Positions 17,710-28,763 of a stretch of DNA of 31,306 nt are shown piece by piece (the stretch's first letter is position 1; every line of letters starts with the position of its first letter). Source of the stretch: Acrasis kona. Its lineage: Eukaryota > Heterolobosea > Eutetramitea > Acrasida > Acrasidae. The notes below the pieces were generated by a model, which saw only the letters and a list, made by a program, of their open reading frames with translations, was not told the origin of the DNA and did no database searches. Position numbers and translations under genes: made by a program. Location of the stretch: NCBI GenBank assembly GCA_026419775.2, contig JAOPGA020001645.1, positions 1 through 31,306 of the forward strand, written 5' to 3'.

Positions 17710-20092
17710 ATGAACAAGGTCACAGAGATTATGCACAACTTCCCTGACGCGACAGAAATATCGCTGGAAAGTTGCGGTCTTACGACTTTGGATGAAGTAC
17801 TACCAGACCTTGTAAAATTTAGAAATCTTAAGGTACTTAGATTAGGTAACAATAACCTGTCTTCGTTACCTGGCGATATGAGCGGACTACAAAAGCTTGA
17901 ATATTTAGATCTTACGAATAATCCTTTCGTGGACTTGGAGAGGATCATGTCTGGATTATTCTCGCTTCCATCTTTAAAATACCTTTATATTAATTTGGAC
18001 GAGAAGGATGAGGACGACATTATTGTTTCTCTAACAAACTTGGAGTCATTCAATGGAACACGTAATGATTTGTGGCATTGTCGAATTTTTAACCTTTGAT
18101 AGCCTTGACCGATATTCCAGACACCGATATATCGTTGACTGACAAAAACAAGGAGTACAAGCAGAGAAGGAACTTGAACAACTCCAGAAACGCAGATACA
18201 AACTCTAGCACGGTGGAGGAGAGACGTTTTGTTATCAGCGATGCCGATTTCGAAAGTAATTATTCGACGTAATACTCACTAACACATTCAGATGCCAAAA
18301 ACTTACATCATTTATCAAGAGACTACTTGTCTTTACACCCAGATTTTTCACAATTCTCCTCTACTGTGGTTAGAGAATTACACGAAAAGGTTGACAGAGA
18401 GAATGATCCATTAAAATTCCAAACGGAACTATTAAACTCAAAACGTTCTTTATATAATGCATCCATTGATGGTAGGTTAACCGCAATGAAAAATGCTCAC
18501 ATTTTCCATAGATGCTATTGATGCGGTGTCAAAGAAGGATAAGAAACTATCGTCGCTCATGTTACTCATGAAGCAATGTTATTCCGGTCTACTCGAGGAC
18601 TGTTTCGATGTAATGTTCTCGGTGAATGCCGACTATCATAAAAAGATGATACAAATGCAAAAAGATTTGGATCACGCCGGTATGTATACACGTGCACCAT
18701 AAACTCACTTCTTTAGACTCTGAAATTGGACATCTCCTAGAAGCAGCCGAAACATTAGAAAAAGAATCAGCAGAGAATGAAAATGCCAAAAAATGGTTAG
18801 CAGAAAGATTAGAAGGAGAAAAGGAAAGACTCGTCGAAGAAGTCGGTTGGTTGAGAGCCGAACTAGAAAGTAAACGAATTTTTCACACAACCCATCACTA
18901 ACACACTACAGAACAAAAGAACAGACTACGTCAGTTCCAACTCAACAGACAAAAAATATCAACACAAGTAAACACATCCCCCAAACAACTCTTGCAACAA
19001 AGCATGAAGGAAAAATTCAACGACCCATCCACCAAATCAAAATTACCGCTGCAACCAATCAAATCCAACAAGACGCTCTCCTTGCGCCAAACAAAAGAAA
19101 TCATCGACGAAATTTACGCATCAAAGGCAAAGTTCGATCAAAAATGTGTGGACAACAAACTACCAAGAGAAACAATGGAACAGCACTTGTACACGTTCCT
19201 CAATCAAAAATACGGTCTCAAAAATCTAATTTTAGATTGGGCGTCGGCAATCATTCAAGCCGTGAAGAAATTTACCAGCGAAGATAACGACGTTGCAGTA
19301 TTCGGAAAGATACTGAGGAACGAAATCGACGAAGAGTTTAGATTCGTTCAAAAACAACTCAGAGAAACGGTCGCTGAGTTGTTAAGAGTGTACCTGAAGG
19401 GCAAGTACAGTAGAAAAGTAGATGGAGAGATTCAACAAATGTTAGCTCAGCGCATGAGCGGATCTCTGAATGAAGACGAATGGGTTGATATTATCAAGTA
19501 CATGTACAACAAGGAGGACTCTGTCAACGTCATCATCAAGGTGAACGAAGGCATTCGCCAACTACGAGCGAAAAAGAGCAGAAGACCCAATACGGGTAAT
19601 TCCTCTTCCAACAGCAGCAGTCGCACTCCTGATGACGACGTCGACGATGACGATAAGGGCGCCAACAAGATTCCCTATGTCGAATTCTTGAGAGTCCTGT
19701 TGAACTTCCAGTTGAGAGGTCACGAGAGGTTCTTAACAAAGTTCGTAAGGTTGTTCCGTCAATTTGATGCCGACAAGAATGGCATATTGAACGAGTTGGA
19801 ATTCCGTCACTTACTTTTGCACATTAATCCTCATAGAACAGAGGAGAACATTGAGCATTGGTTGAACTACACCGATCCTTACAACAACCAACAAATTACT
19901 TTTTCAGAGTGCGTGACCTTTTTGAGCGCTGATTTGGTCAAGATGATGCATGATAAGAAGGGATTGGAGGATGATGATGCGAGCGAGCAGGATCATCATC
20001 ATCATCATCATGGTACTCCTAATATGAAGCAACAACAACTTTATGTTGATCATAGAGAAGAGGTTGTAGAAGATATTTTGGATCAAGAATAA
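17710..20092 (+). CDS. LRR, coiled-coil and EF-hand protein, six exons
   Basis: Exons 17710-18061, 18103-18255, 18292-18471, 18512-18679, 18717-18869 and 18912-20092 encode 728 aa. The five introns are 41, 36, 40, 37 and 42 nt, all GT-AG and all phase 1. Residues about 15-115 are leucine-rich repeats (LKVLRLGNNNLSSLP, LEYLDLTNNPF) ending in the cap LESFNGTPLTDI. A coiled coil follows (EAAETLEKESAENENAKKWL, LEGEKERLVEEVGWLRAELE). The 3' exon holds a helical region with YGLKNLILDW and IDEEFRFVQKQL, a canonical EF-hand loop DADKNGILNELE (about residue 621), a degenerate second EF-hand (DPYNNQQITFSE) and a His6 run. The architecture resembles cytoskeletal or axonemal proteins of flagellated protists, but that role is inferred. 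Calcium binding is likely at the first loop only. Confidence 0.85.
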
Positions 20093-20860
20093 ATTTGTAT
20101 TTTTTTATTAAGCTGTTCTATTTTACGATTTAAATCAATCAACTGTACATACTGCACGATTAGGGCGGTTGTTCGTAAAATTTACGAAAATTGAAAAATA
20201 TACAGTAGTAGAAAACAGCACTACGCTAAAAAAGAGACTTGGATAGATGGCGTGATAATGACGATGCAGATTGATTGTTTAGAATTAAGACACCTTGTTA
20301 TGCAGTTCTGAGATGAATGTAGACGGTTGGATGTGTGCATGGGGTTGGAAGTGTTGGTTGGAGAGACTAATCACAACAACCCGATGGATTCGTATACTTT
20401 GGAATAACTAGTCTTGAGATGTGCACATAAAAAAAACATGAAATGTCATCTGTAAAGATTCATTGAAATTGAAAATTTTGAAACATGTTATAATAATCAA
20501 ACTACTTTTAAATAAAGCTTTAATGTGCTTGTAGCTATAGCAATAGCGTATGCTACTTGAGTTTTCTTCTGATGTATCGATGATATTAGTGCCTTACGAG
20601 GGGACCATTTCTTATTTGGGAAGTCAACCAAGATTGACCTAATTTGTATCTAAATGATCGTTTGAGCAGTTGCCGCTGGAAAAAGAAGTCCAACCGAACC
20701 GCTAAGCTAAATTCTTTCAAAAAAACCGGAGCAGGCAAGCTAGCTAGTTCTCCAGGATCAAACTCTACATCTTCTCACCAACACAATAGACACAATCCAA
20801 CAACAACTAGCTAACCCTACTAGGAAAATTCTTCTACAAAACATTCAGACTTCGGAAGTG
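20093..20860. other. Intergenic region, no gene recognised
   Basis: About 770 bp between the LRR/EF-hand stop and the MYB start. It opens with a T-rich polyadenylation-like tract and contains a 17-bp palindrome at 20172-20188. Another imperfect inverted pair (GTAGCTATA and TATGCTAC) lies near 20531-20556. The last 150 bp before the MYB ATG are rich in short CA-type stretches, fitting a 5' UTR. No frame longer than about 60 codons is open. Confidence 0.4.
20172..20188. repeat. Perfect 17-bp palindrome
   Basis: TTCGTAAA, one A, then TTTACGAA form a perfect inverted repeat with a 1-nt centre. It lies about 80 bp after the stop of the LRR/EF-hand gene. It could be a dimeric protein-binding site; a hairpin with so small a loop is unlikely in RNA. 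Confidence 0.5.
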
Positions 20861-22317
20861 ATGGATAAACGTCCTTCACATACATTCCAAATAAACAATA
20901 CATCCATGTCCAACGCGTCGGTTCTGTTCTCACAAATGAACCAGAAGATGATGTCTGTCCAGACCAACCAAAACATGAGAATACAGACTCAATACTTTCC
21001 TCAGCCTCTTAGTGATACTCCATCACCAATGACACCTCTAAACGAAAGTGAAGATGAGGAGGAAACCGACAACGATAGCGACAATACCCCTGGAGGAAGA
21101 AGAAAGAAGAAGGGTTCAGCCAAGAAAACCAAAAAGACTGACATCAAGAACAAGCCTGTAGGCGTTCTAAAGAGAAAGACTTGTAACCGTTGGACAAAGA
21201 AGGAGAATGAAATGCTCGCCAAAGCCATTCAACTTTTCGGTGAGAAGAAGTGGAATGACATTGCCAAGTACGTAGGAACCAAGAACAGCGATCAGTGCAG
21301 TAAGTCTCACACCTTTTGCTCGCAACCTAATATTATACAGACCAACACTGGCACCGTGTCCTAAATCCAAAGATTTGTAAAAAGCCCTGGACCCTGGAAG
21401 AAGATCAGTCATTATCCGATAGAGTAACTGAGTACGGAGAAAGCTCCTGGAAGAAAGTGGCGGAAGGTATTAGCGGACGCACTGACATTCAATGTAGACA
21501 TAGATGGATAATGCTCAAAAAGTACGAGTCTCAAGGAAAGGGTAGGCCACTTTCAAGGTCCAATAAAACCAAGACCCAGTATGACGCCACCGAAAATAGC
21601 AATAGCAGCGGTACAATGGAAGAAGAAGACGAGCCAATTGGTGGAGCTGACCTTACCGATCCATACCACCAACAACAAACTCTTGAGGGCACTTATCAAC
21701 TTGTACAGGTTGACCCACAACACCATATGAGTATAACGCCATGCACACCGCCCAGAAACGACCAACACATGTATTATGACCAAATGCAAATGGTAGATAG
21801 ACAATACCTACATAGAAATATTGACATGGGGTTAGTTTGTGACGAAGACGGCTTCGACCAAAACCCCACATCACTCGCAGTCACGCCAAGAAGCTTCTTT
21901 AGAAATATCAAGCTTGAGCACAACAACAACCAAGACGAACCTGATGAGAGCCATTTATTATTACAATCTGGAGATAGCCAACAGCCAATTATCATTAATA
22001 GGGCTATACCCCACCAGTCAAGTCTATTTTCACCAAGTGAATTCCCTGTTACCTTCTCAACAAGTGAGACGTTTAGAGAATTCTTTGGATCCCCAAAGAG
22101 CGGCGCAAGAGCAGCACAAATGCGTCACATGGTGACTCAAGATCCAGGCATGATGTCCTCAAGCAAGGTCAAGGCCGACCAATTGTTCGAGCAAGCATAT
22201 CAAGAGATGAATGATTACTTCATACCTTCAAGCGCACAAATGTCACCTAGTTCTATAAGTCAATCTGGATTGTACAGTTCTATGGACGGTCATTCATCGG
22301 AGGATTTCTTGCACTAA
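20861..22317 (+). CDS. R2R3-type MYB transcription factor, two exons
   Basis: Exons 20861-21299 and 21341-22317 encode 471 aa; the 41-nt intron (GTAAGT...ATACAG) splits the first MYB repeat in phase 1. After an acidic and then basic head (GGRRKKKGSAKKTKKTDIKN), repeat one is RWTKKENEMLAKAIQLFG, then KKWNDIAKYV, then SDQCNQHWHRVLNP across the junction. Repeat two is KKPWTLEEDQSL, EYGESSWKKVAEGISGRTD and IQCRHRW. Both repeats keep the spaced aromatic residues of the helix-turn-helix core. The rest is Gln/Asn/Pro-rich and low complexity, as in activation domains. It is expected to bind AAC-type MYB sites in promoters. The codon before the ATG is GTG, which I do not take as a start. Confidence 0.93.
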
Positions 22318-22514
22318 TTGTATTATTAATTAACCGAAAGTTTCTAGGAGAAGTCGCGAGCGGCGTTACTGTTGTATTCTATATAGTATTAAAACTTATC
22401 AATTGTTTTTAACTGCATGTGTTGTTCACGCAATCCAAAGTGATGGTTCGAATATGACGTCACTTCCAGTACTTGTCTTGGTTGTTCAGGGGATAATACT
22501 CCGAAACAAAAAAC

Positions 22515-25041
22515 ATGGCCTCTTTTCTCGGAGGACTATTCAGTGGGGTAAACAACTATACGGACATATTGTCTGGGGCAATCGATGTAATTGTAGTGAA
22601 ACATCCTGATGGAACGTTTAAATGTACACCGTTTCATATCAGGTTTGGTAGATTGAAGGTTCTGAGAAGCCGAGAGAAGGTGATTAGAATTATGGTGAAT
22701 GGAAAATTAACAGAAATATTTATGAAAATGGGAGAAGCTGGTGAAGCTTACTTTGTCCAAGAAAGCGAGGTTAGATCTTGAATGCAACATTACATTAATA
22801 ATTTGAATAGCAACCCATAAGAGGGTGGGAAGCTAGTTCGCCAATTTCGTCACCAATCACCTCACCAACATTGGATAGAATGCAACCATTCGAGACAACA
22901 AATCAACTTCAAGTAGACATTAACAAAGACGAATCAAATGTGGTGCAGTCAGTATCAGTGGTTGAAAAACAAATATCTGAAGTACCGGGAGAGGATGGAA
23001 TCAAAATAACAAAGACAGTCACCACAACACTACAAAGACCAACCTCTGAGGATTCCAACGAGGTCAGATATGAGGTAAAACAAAAAGAGGAAATATCCGA
23101 GAGGGAGGTGGACGCTAACGGAAATGCAACGTTTAGGCCCATTCTGGTCGAACAAGATGGTGACTCTGGAAAATTGCAGTTGAAGTCGTCCATCGGACCT
23201 GTAGACAATCAGGCAATACCGAGACTAGCCGATTTACCTGAAGCACAAGTCCCTACTGATGCACCAACCATTCGTAAGCTCAATCATGTCAATAAATGCT
23301 AAACATTGAAGATCTTGAAGCAGCCCAAGAACAACAACCAACGCCCAATACCATGACACCTACAGAGCAACAAAACAGATCGAGTTGGTCATGGATGTGG
23401 AATTGGAGCAATGCACCTTCACAAAAGATTACCAGCTGGTTGTCTGGCCGTCCAGGTGGAGCTAACACGTTACCAGAAAATTCATTCATCGAACAACAAT
23501 TCTTGGAAACACTTGCAAAACAATACAATTACGACGCAACATCCAACAAATACACGGACAAAAACTCTCCAAACCATAATCAAAACCAATTAGAGTACAT
23601 GCGCCTGAATGATGCACTTTCCAGACGCAACCAAAATCGCATACAAAGTGCTGTCAGCGAAGAGGACAATAGTGAATTCTTGTTTACAGTGAGCAATTAT
23701 AGTGATGGAGAGAGTGATGACGAAGGAGAAGATGATGAGGAATTGGAACAAGTGTTTAATCAAGCATCCAAGGATAACAATTCCGCCAACATTACCATAA
23801 CCTCTCCTGAACTTTTGGATGTGACCTCTCAAGAACCAAAAAAGAGTCAGAGCCTTCCCAACAGTTCTTCATTCAACGATCTGTTCAGATCACACAAGCA
23901 ACATCAAATGTTAAAAAAACAACTTTCAGAGTTCCCAGACACGCAACAACGTCCATCTGCACCAGCACCATCCTCCGCCACATCCACTCCATCCACACCC
24001 ATTGCATCATCAAAGCAAGATGTTTTAGAAGAAGAAGAGGAAGAAGAGTTGGAACAAGATAGTGATGCAAAAAGACCTCCGCCGGTACAACGAACATATA
24101 GTAGTTCCTGGAAGCAATGGCTGTGGAGCGAAAGTGGAGCTTATCAACCGTCCACTCCGCCGAAACCAGTTCCGATCGGAGAAAAGCAAGTTTACTTTAA
24201 AAAATCCCTGAGGCCCACTTCGGATCAATTAAAAGGATTCAACTTACAACCGGGTAGGAACGAAATCAAGTTTTTGGTCACAAGCCGCATATTGGGAACA
24301 CAAGAAGTCACAGGATACATTTATTTATGGAACCATGATGCAAAGATCATCATCTCTGATGTGGACGGAACCATTACCAAGAGCGACGCATTGGGTCACA
24401 TTCTGCCCATCTTTGGAAGGGACTGGTCTCACATTGGAATCGCACGCTTATACACAAACATTCAAAAGAATGGTTACCAAGTAATGTACCTGACCGCTAG
24501 AAGCATTATACAGGCCGACGTGACCAAGAGATACATTTTGACGCTCAAGCAAGAAACATTGTCTCTTCCAGAAGGTCCCATCTTTATGAGTCCGGATCGG
24601 TTGTTCCATTGCTTAGCAAGAGAAGTCATTTTGAAGAAACCAGAAGAGTTTAAGATTGCTTGTCTAAAAGAAATAAAAGCCTTGTTTCCGGAGGGATATT
24701 CTCCCTTCTACGCAGGATTCGGTAATCGTATTAATGATGTTGTTTCTTATCGTGCAATTGACATTCCCATCCATAAAATATTTACCGTGGATCCTACCGG
24801 ACGCATCCAAGTATTTGGTGTCAGCCATAGTGGTTATACAGATGTGAATGATTTGGTGCATCAGATCTTCCCCGACTTGAAGGCCAAAAAAGAAGAAAAA
24901 GTTAACAACGAGGTAAAGAAGAAGTTTAATAATTGGAATTATTGGAGTTTACCGGTTGAGAAGTTGACGCTTGAGGAAGACAAGAAGGAAGTTGAGGTCG
25001 CACCTTTGAATAATGTTGCTACTGTACCCAATAACATTTAA
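22515..25041 (+). CDS. Lipin-type phosphatidate phosphatase, three exons
   Basis: Exons 22515-22769, 22811-23273 and 23312-25041 encode 815 aa; the introns are 41 and 38 nt. The conserved N-terminal lipin domain is clear (DVIVVKHPDGTFKCTPFHIR, FGRLKVLRSREKV, EAYFVQE). The C-terminal HAD catalytic domain has IISDVDGTITKSD with the DxDGT pair at D589 and D591, and LTARS and AGFGNRINDVVSYRAI downstream. A long disordered acidic Ser/Gln-rich middle carries a Trp-rich patch (SSWSWMWNW). Lipin dephosphorylates phosphatidic acid to diacylglycerol with Mg2+, for triacylglycerol and phospholipid synthesis, moving between cytosol and ER. The acceptor of intron 2 could also lie 9 nt further on (same frame). 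The convergent RBX1-like gene ends 25 bp downstream. Confidence 0.94.
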
Positions 25042-25066
25042 ATTTGTATAAAAAGTTTTATTAACA

Positions 25067-25582
<516 letters not shown>

Positions 25583-25810
25583 TTATTATGTATATAAGAT
25601 CGATTTCGACTAAAGGAACTTGGTGGATGTGCAAGTTCTTACGAACAAAATAATATGATTAAGGGTTGACTGCTTGATGATTGGTGATCAACAAATAAGT
25701 TTTGTAAGACAGGTATTAGATGATGAAGGAAGCAGAAATTGGTATGGGAATGAGTTTATTTTGTGAACTAGTCTTTAGTATTTCTTGTACATTCTTGAAG
25801 TGCTATGTTG

Positions 25811-26214
25811 TTATTCCTTCATCTCAACATCTTCATTGGCTTCGGTATTTATTACGTCCTCCCTTCTCTTCTTAAAATTTGAAGAATTTTTTAAGACCTC
25901 TAATTCCTTGTACTTCTCTGTTAAAGCTCTAGAAAAGTTAAAAATTCATGTCGTGAGAGTCCAAACATTTTTTGTTGTAGAAGCGCGACATCCTGTTTGT
26001 AAGTCTCTTCCTGCTGCTTCGTTGTTAAATCGACGCCGTCCAATGTATCCACGTACTTTAGACTCTGTCGCATCGCTTCGTGTAGTTTTGTAACCTGTAC
26101 ATTTAGTTTATGTGGATCTGTTGAGGTCACTAGTGGAAGTGAATTAATTATCATTGGGAGGAATTGAAATTTTTGTGCAACCTCTTCATATGTGGGTGTG
26201 TCGTTTTCCATCAT
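25811..26214 (-). CDS. Probable Mediator subunit 9, two exons
   Basis: Exons on the minus strand are 26214-25967 and 25928-25811, joined over a 38-nt intron (GTTTGG...TCTAG, phase 2), giving 121 aa. The order FQFLPMIINSL, then KLHEAMRQSL, then LDGVDLTTKQQEE, then LTEKYKELEVL matches the MED9 C-terminal pattern: FLP, amphipathic helix, a G..L...QQ turn and a helix ending KYK.L. MED9 lies in the middle module of Mediator and helps bridge regulators and RNA polymerase II. The tail (KKRREDVINTE) is charged. Two in-frame ATGs lie in tandem (26214 and 26211), and an out-of-frame ATG overlaps just upstream at 26218. Confidence 0.6.
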
Positions 26215-26897
26215 CCATTACAATAATTTCAAAGTGGGTATTGATCGTTTAAAAAACAGAATGGAACAGAAAGACGTGGTGCAAAAAACGATAAGATTCA
26301 AGAAAGGTTCTTTCAACGCAGAGTAGAGGAACACACTTCCACTACAGCGTTTATTGGAGAATAAGATAGGAAGTGATAGCTGGTATTGAAAATGAGTGTG
26401 GATGGGCAAATCATAACTTCGTTTCAAGACCACCAATAAAGTTTGGACTACATTTGTTTGAAATTATCCTGTCCAGCGAAAATCCTGTCGAGCGAAACTT
26501 TGTATAAGTTAGAACAAAATTAGACGATAAGCTTTATACACGCCATTGTGTTCAAATCTAAAAAGCAGCGAATCAAAAAAACGACTATCGCAACGATCCA
26601 CACAGCATGGTGTTCCTAGAAGAATTCCAACTCTGCGCCCAAATGATAGAAGTCCAGAGATGATTCAACCCGTTGACCACCCGAAGCAAAACCGAATTCT
26701 GGTTTGTTTGCTCGTCAGCACGTCAAGAGGTTCTTTGATCTTGATTCTCTCTCTGAGGAGTGAAGGCATCTTCTTGTCTATCTAGTTAGTCCACACTGTA
26801 CTTTGAACTGAGTGAAAAAATCAATCTTTCAAAATAACATTTATTCAAATAAAATTGAAAAGAGATAAAAATTAGAATAAACGTTCTTCTCCACATC
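26215..26897. other. Intergenic region with unassigned coding-like patches
   Basis: No convincing complete gene is visible. On the plus strand, 26240-26365 reads as charged protein-like sequence without an ATG (containing KNDKIQERFFQRRVEEHT) and ends at a TAA. A plus frame at 26546-26785 (containing TLRPNDRSPEMIQPVDHPKQ) also lacks an ATG. A minus ATG at 26769 opens a 34-codon frame (MPSLLRERIKIKEPLDVLTS). These could be exons of an unrecognised short gene or relics. A 16-bp tandem duplication lies at 26466-26497. Confidence 0.35.
26466..26497 (+). repeat. 16-bp tandem repeat, two copies
   Basis: ATCCTGTCCAGCGAAA is followed directly by ATCCTGTCGAGCGAAA, one mismatch in 16. It lies in an intergenic stretch. 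Confidence 0.75.
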
Positions 26898-27977
26898 TCA
26901 GCACGAAGCTAAATTCATTCCGAGATTGATGAGAGGGCAGGTTTTCAATCTTGGGGAGAGGTTAATGTTTGAACTTGTAACAACTCCGTTACATACGACT
27001 CCTCTGTTACATCCGATAGCGCATACATTGTTCCCAAATCCTCCTAGCAAAAGAGAACTACCTGAAACTGCACCAAATAACTTCGACTGCCAGTTGAGGT
27101 TGTTGAATGCTCCCAAAATACTTGTTCTAAAGTTAACTGGAGTACCTAAAATGCTAAACGAACTCAAACTGACTTGTGTCACTCCACAGCTATCGTTGTT
27201 TGTTCCCACCACGGTAACATGGTCGTTGTTACAAACGTCAGTTGCTACTTTGATAGGGCCAGAGATACCATAATTGATAGATTTAACAACACTTAATGCA
27301 TTAGAAGCAATGGCATACTTGTGCATGACGCCAGAAGTAGTGGAAGTGTAGATGTGTGCATTTCTTGCCAAAAATGGAGTTCCATTGCATACTCCAGGAA
27401 TTACTTTCATAGTGTTTGAAAAACTGGCATCAATAAACCCTCTGATGTCAAAAACTCCAACTCTAGTTGTTTGCTCCATGGTTGTAACGGCTGCTTGATA
27501 TCCATTAATCAATCCTAATAATTTAGTCTCCATGGGGGCACAAATTTGACGTGAACTTTCTGATAAAGTGTTGAGGCACATTCTTCTGTAGCATAGTCCG
27601 TTTGCTACAATAATGTAGTCATCTTTAACAGCGATGACTTTGGTGGAAGTGGTAGTAGTGATAGACTTGGTGATGGTACCGGATGCGAGGTTGACAGTTG
27701 CGACTACTGATGTACCGGATGCGGTTTGGACACCAGAAATAACGGCCACATCTGACACTGAAGTCAGTGCTGCAGAGTTGGGTAAAAATGGTAAGTTGAT
27801 GGACCTAACCACCACACCAGAATCGTCTACACATCTCACATCTCTAGAGCTTGGATTAAACCTGTAGAACAAACCAGCCCCATTTCCAACCACAAATTCA
27901 GAGGATTGGTCTAGTAATTGACACATGATGCATGCAACTAGTGCACACAATAGAATTGATTTCTTAAAGTAACTCAT
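26898..27977 (-). CDS. Secreted protein of a novel paralogous family (copy 2)
   Basis: Intronless, 359 aa, signal peptide ending near ALVACIMCQ. It aligns over its whole length with the protein at 7028-8128, sharing roughly half of its residues by eye. Fixed landmarks are FVVGNGAGLFYRF, VKDDYIIV, CYRRMCLNT, VCNGTPFLARNAHIYT, DVCNNDHVTVVGTNN and LLLGGFGNNVCA. The Thr run of copy 1 is shorter here. The alternating beta-strand texture and conserved Cys suggest a disulfide-stabilised all-beta extracellular protein. No known domain is recognised. Both copies are on the minus strand, about 19 kb apart with unrelated genes between, so this is a dispersed duplication. Confidence 0.75.
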   Translation of the reverse strand: MSYFKKSILLCALVACIMCQLLDQSSEFVVGNGAGLFYRFNPSSRDVRCVDDSGVVVRSINLPFLPNSAALTSVSDVAVISGVQTASGTSVVATVNLASGTITKSITTTTSTKVIAVKDDYIIVANGLCYRRMCLNTLSESSRQICAPMETKLLGLINGYQAAVTTMEQTTRVGVFDIRGFIDASFSNTMKVIPGVCNGTPFLARNAHIYTSTTSGVMHKYAIASNALSVVKSINYGISGPIKVATDVCNNDHVTVVGTNNDSCGVTQVSLSSFSILGTPVNFRTSILGAFNNLNWQSKLFGAVSGSSLLLGGFGNNVCAIGCNRGVVCNGVVTSSNINLSPRLKTCPLINLGMNLASC

Positions 27978-28014
27978 TTTTTTGTTTTTTGTTGTTCAGA
28001 CAGAATGAAATGCA

Positions 28015-28022
28015 CTTTTATA
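28015..28022 (-). promoter_or_regulatory. TATA box (TATAAAAG) of secreted-protein copy 2
   Basis: On the minus strand TATAAAAG lies 38 bp upstream of the ATG at 27977, a spacing that leaves only a very short 5' UTR. Copy 1 has a weaker TATA-like tract in its upstream region. Confidence 0.65.
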
Positions 28023-28147
28023 ATTGTGAAGAGTCACAGGAGGCACACTAACCAAAAAATATCATGTACTTAAAAAGCTCTTGAAATAATATGATAACAC
28101 CAAAAAAGGTAAGATATTTTGGTAGTGTGAGGTTAGTTCATCAGGTC

Positions 28148-28333
28148 TTATGTAGTTCGTGATGGCAATCTGTTGAACTGACCGTTTGAGGGAGACACTT
28201 CAACAGTCACATTATAGTGGTATGGTTTAATGTTGATCTCCACTACTTCGAACATGTCGTCAGTAAGGTAAATAAAAACAAACATGAGTATTATTTGACT
28301 ATAATTTATGCAAATAAGCAATACTTTATTCAT
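28148..28333 (-). CDS. Possible small protein
   Basis: An ATG-initiated minus-strand frame of 61 codons. The first half is hydrophobic (MNKVLLICINYSQIILMFVF) and could be a signal or anchor; the second half is more protein-like (FEVVEINIKPYHYNVTVEVS, then PSNGQFNRLPS). A TATATAG tract lies about 10-20 bp upstream. The C-terminal half may instead be the last exon of a longer spliced gene. No family recognised. Confidence 0.35.
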   Translation of the reverse strand: MNKVLLICINYSQIILMFVFIYLTDDMFEVVEINIKPYHYNVTVEVSPSNGQFNRLPSRTT

Positions 28334-28479
28334 AAGAAGCCTCTATATAGATATATATTCCGATTAACCGATCAACAATTGACAAAAGTGTCACTAAACG
28401 TTGATCTCATCAAATCATTGAACAATTGAGGTTTATTAATTCTAAAAGGAATTTAACAACCGTCAGTTCAAATTTCGAA

Positions 28480-28551
28480 GCCTCTATGGCCCAATGGAAA
28501 GGCGTCGGCCTACGGAGCCGGAGATCCTGGGTTCGATCCCCAGTGGAGGTA
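28480..28551 (+). tRNA. tRNA-Arg(ACG)
   Basis: A full cloverleaf can be drawn without an intron: acceptor GCCTCTA with TGGAGGT, D arm GCC/GGC, and anticodon stem TCGGC/GCCGG enclosing CTACGGA (anticodon ACG, 28512-28514, read as ICG for CGU/CGC). The T arm is CTGGG/CCCAG with loop TTCGATC, and the discriminator is A. The internal promoter boxes fit: A box TGGCCCAATGG and B box GGTTCGATCCC. The acceptor has G1-U72 and U6-G67 wobble pairs. Confidence 0.95.
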
Positions 28552-28552
28552 A

Positions 28553-28557
28553 TTTTT
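28553..28557 (+). terminator. RNA polymerase III terminator
   Basis: Five consecutive T two bases after the tRNA 3' end, with a second T run a few bases further. Confidence 0.8.
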
Positions 28558-28763
28558 GTTTTTAAGATTATCATTTATAAGTTATTTGAAACTTCTTATC
28601 TTTTTGAACAAGGATCAAGCCGATATTTTATTGATACAATACTCTAGCAATCTTTCTTTTTTGATTTTTTATTTGATTGAGTCCTCTTTCAAGAGACAAA
28701 TACTTTTGAAGCCTCTCAGAACCATTTGCATTCTTTGTAATTATCAACTTGATATCAATATCA

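Noticed and set aside
19999-20016. His6 run as a metal-binding site or an engineered tag
   Set aside because: It is encoded by CAT repeats in a low-complexity acidic tail; simple-sequence expansion explains it.
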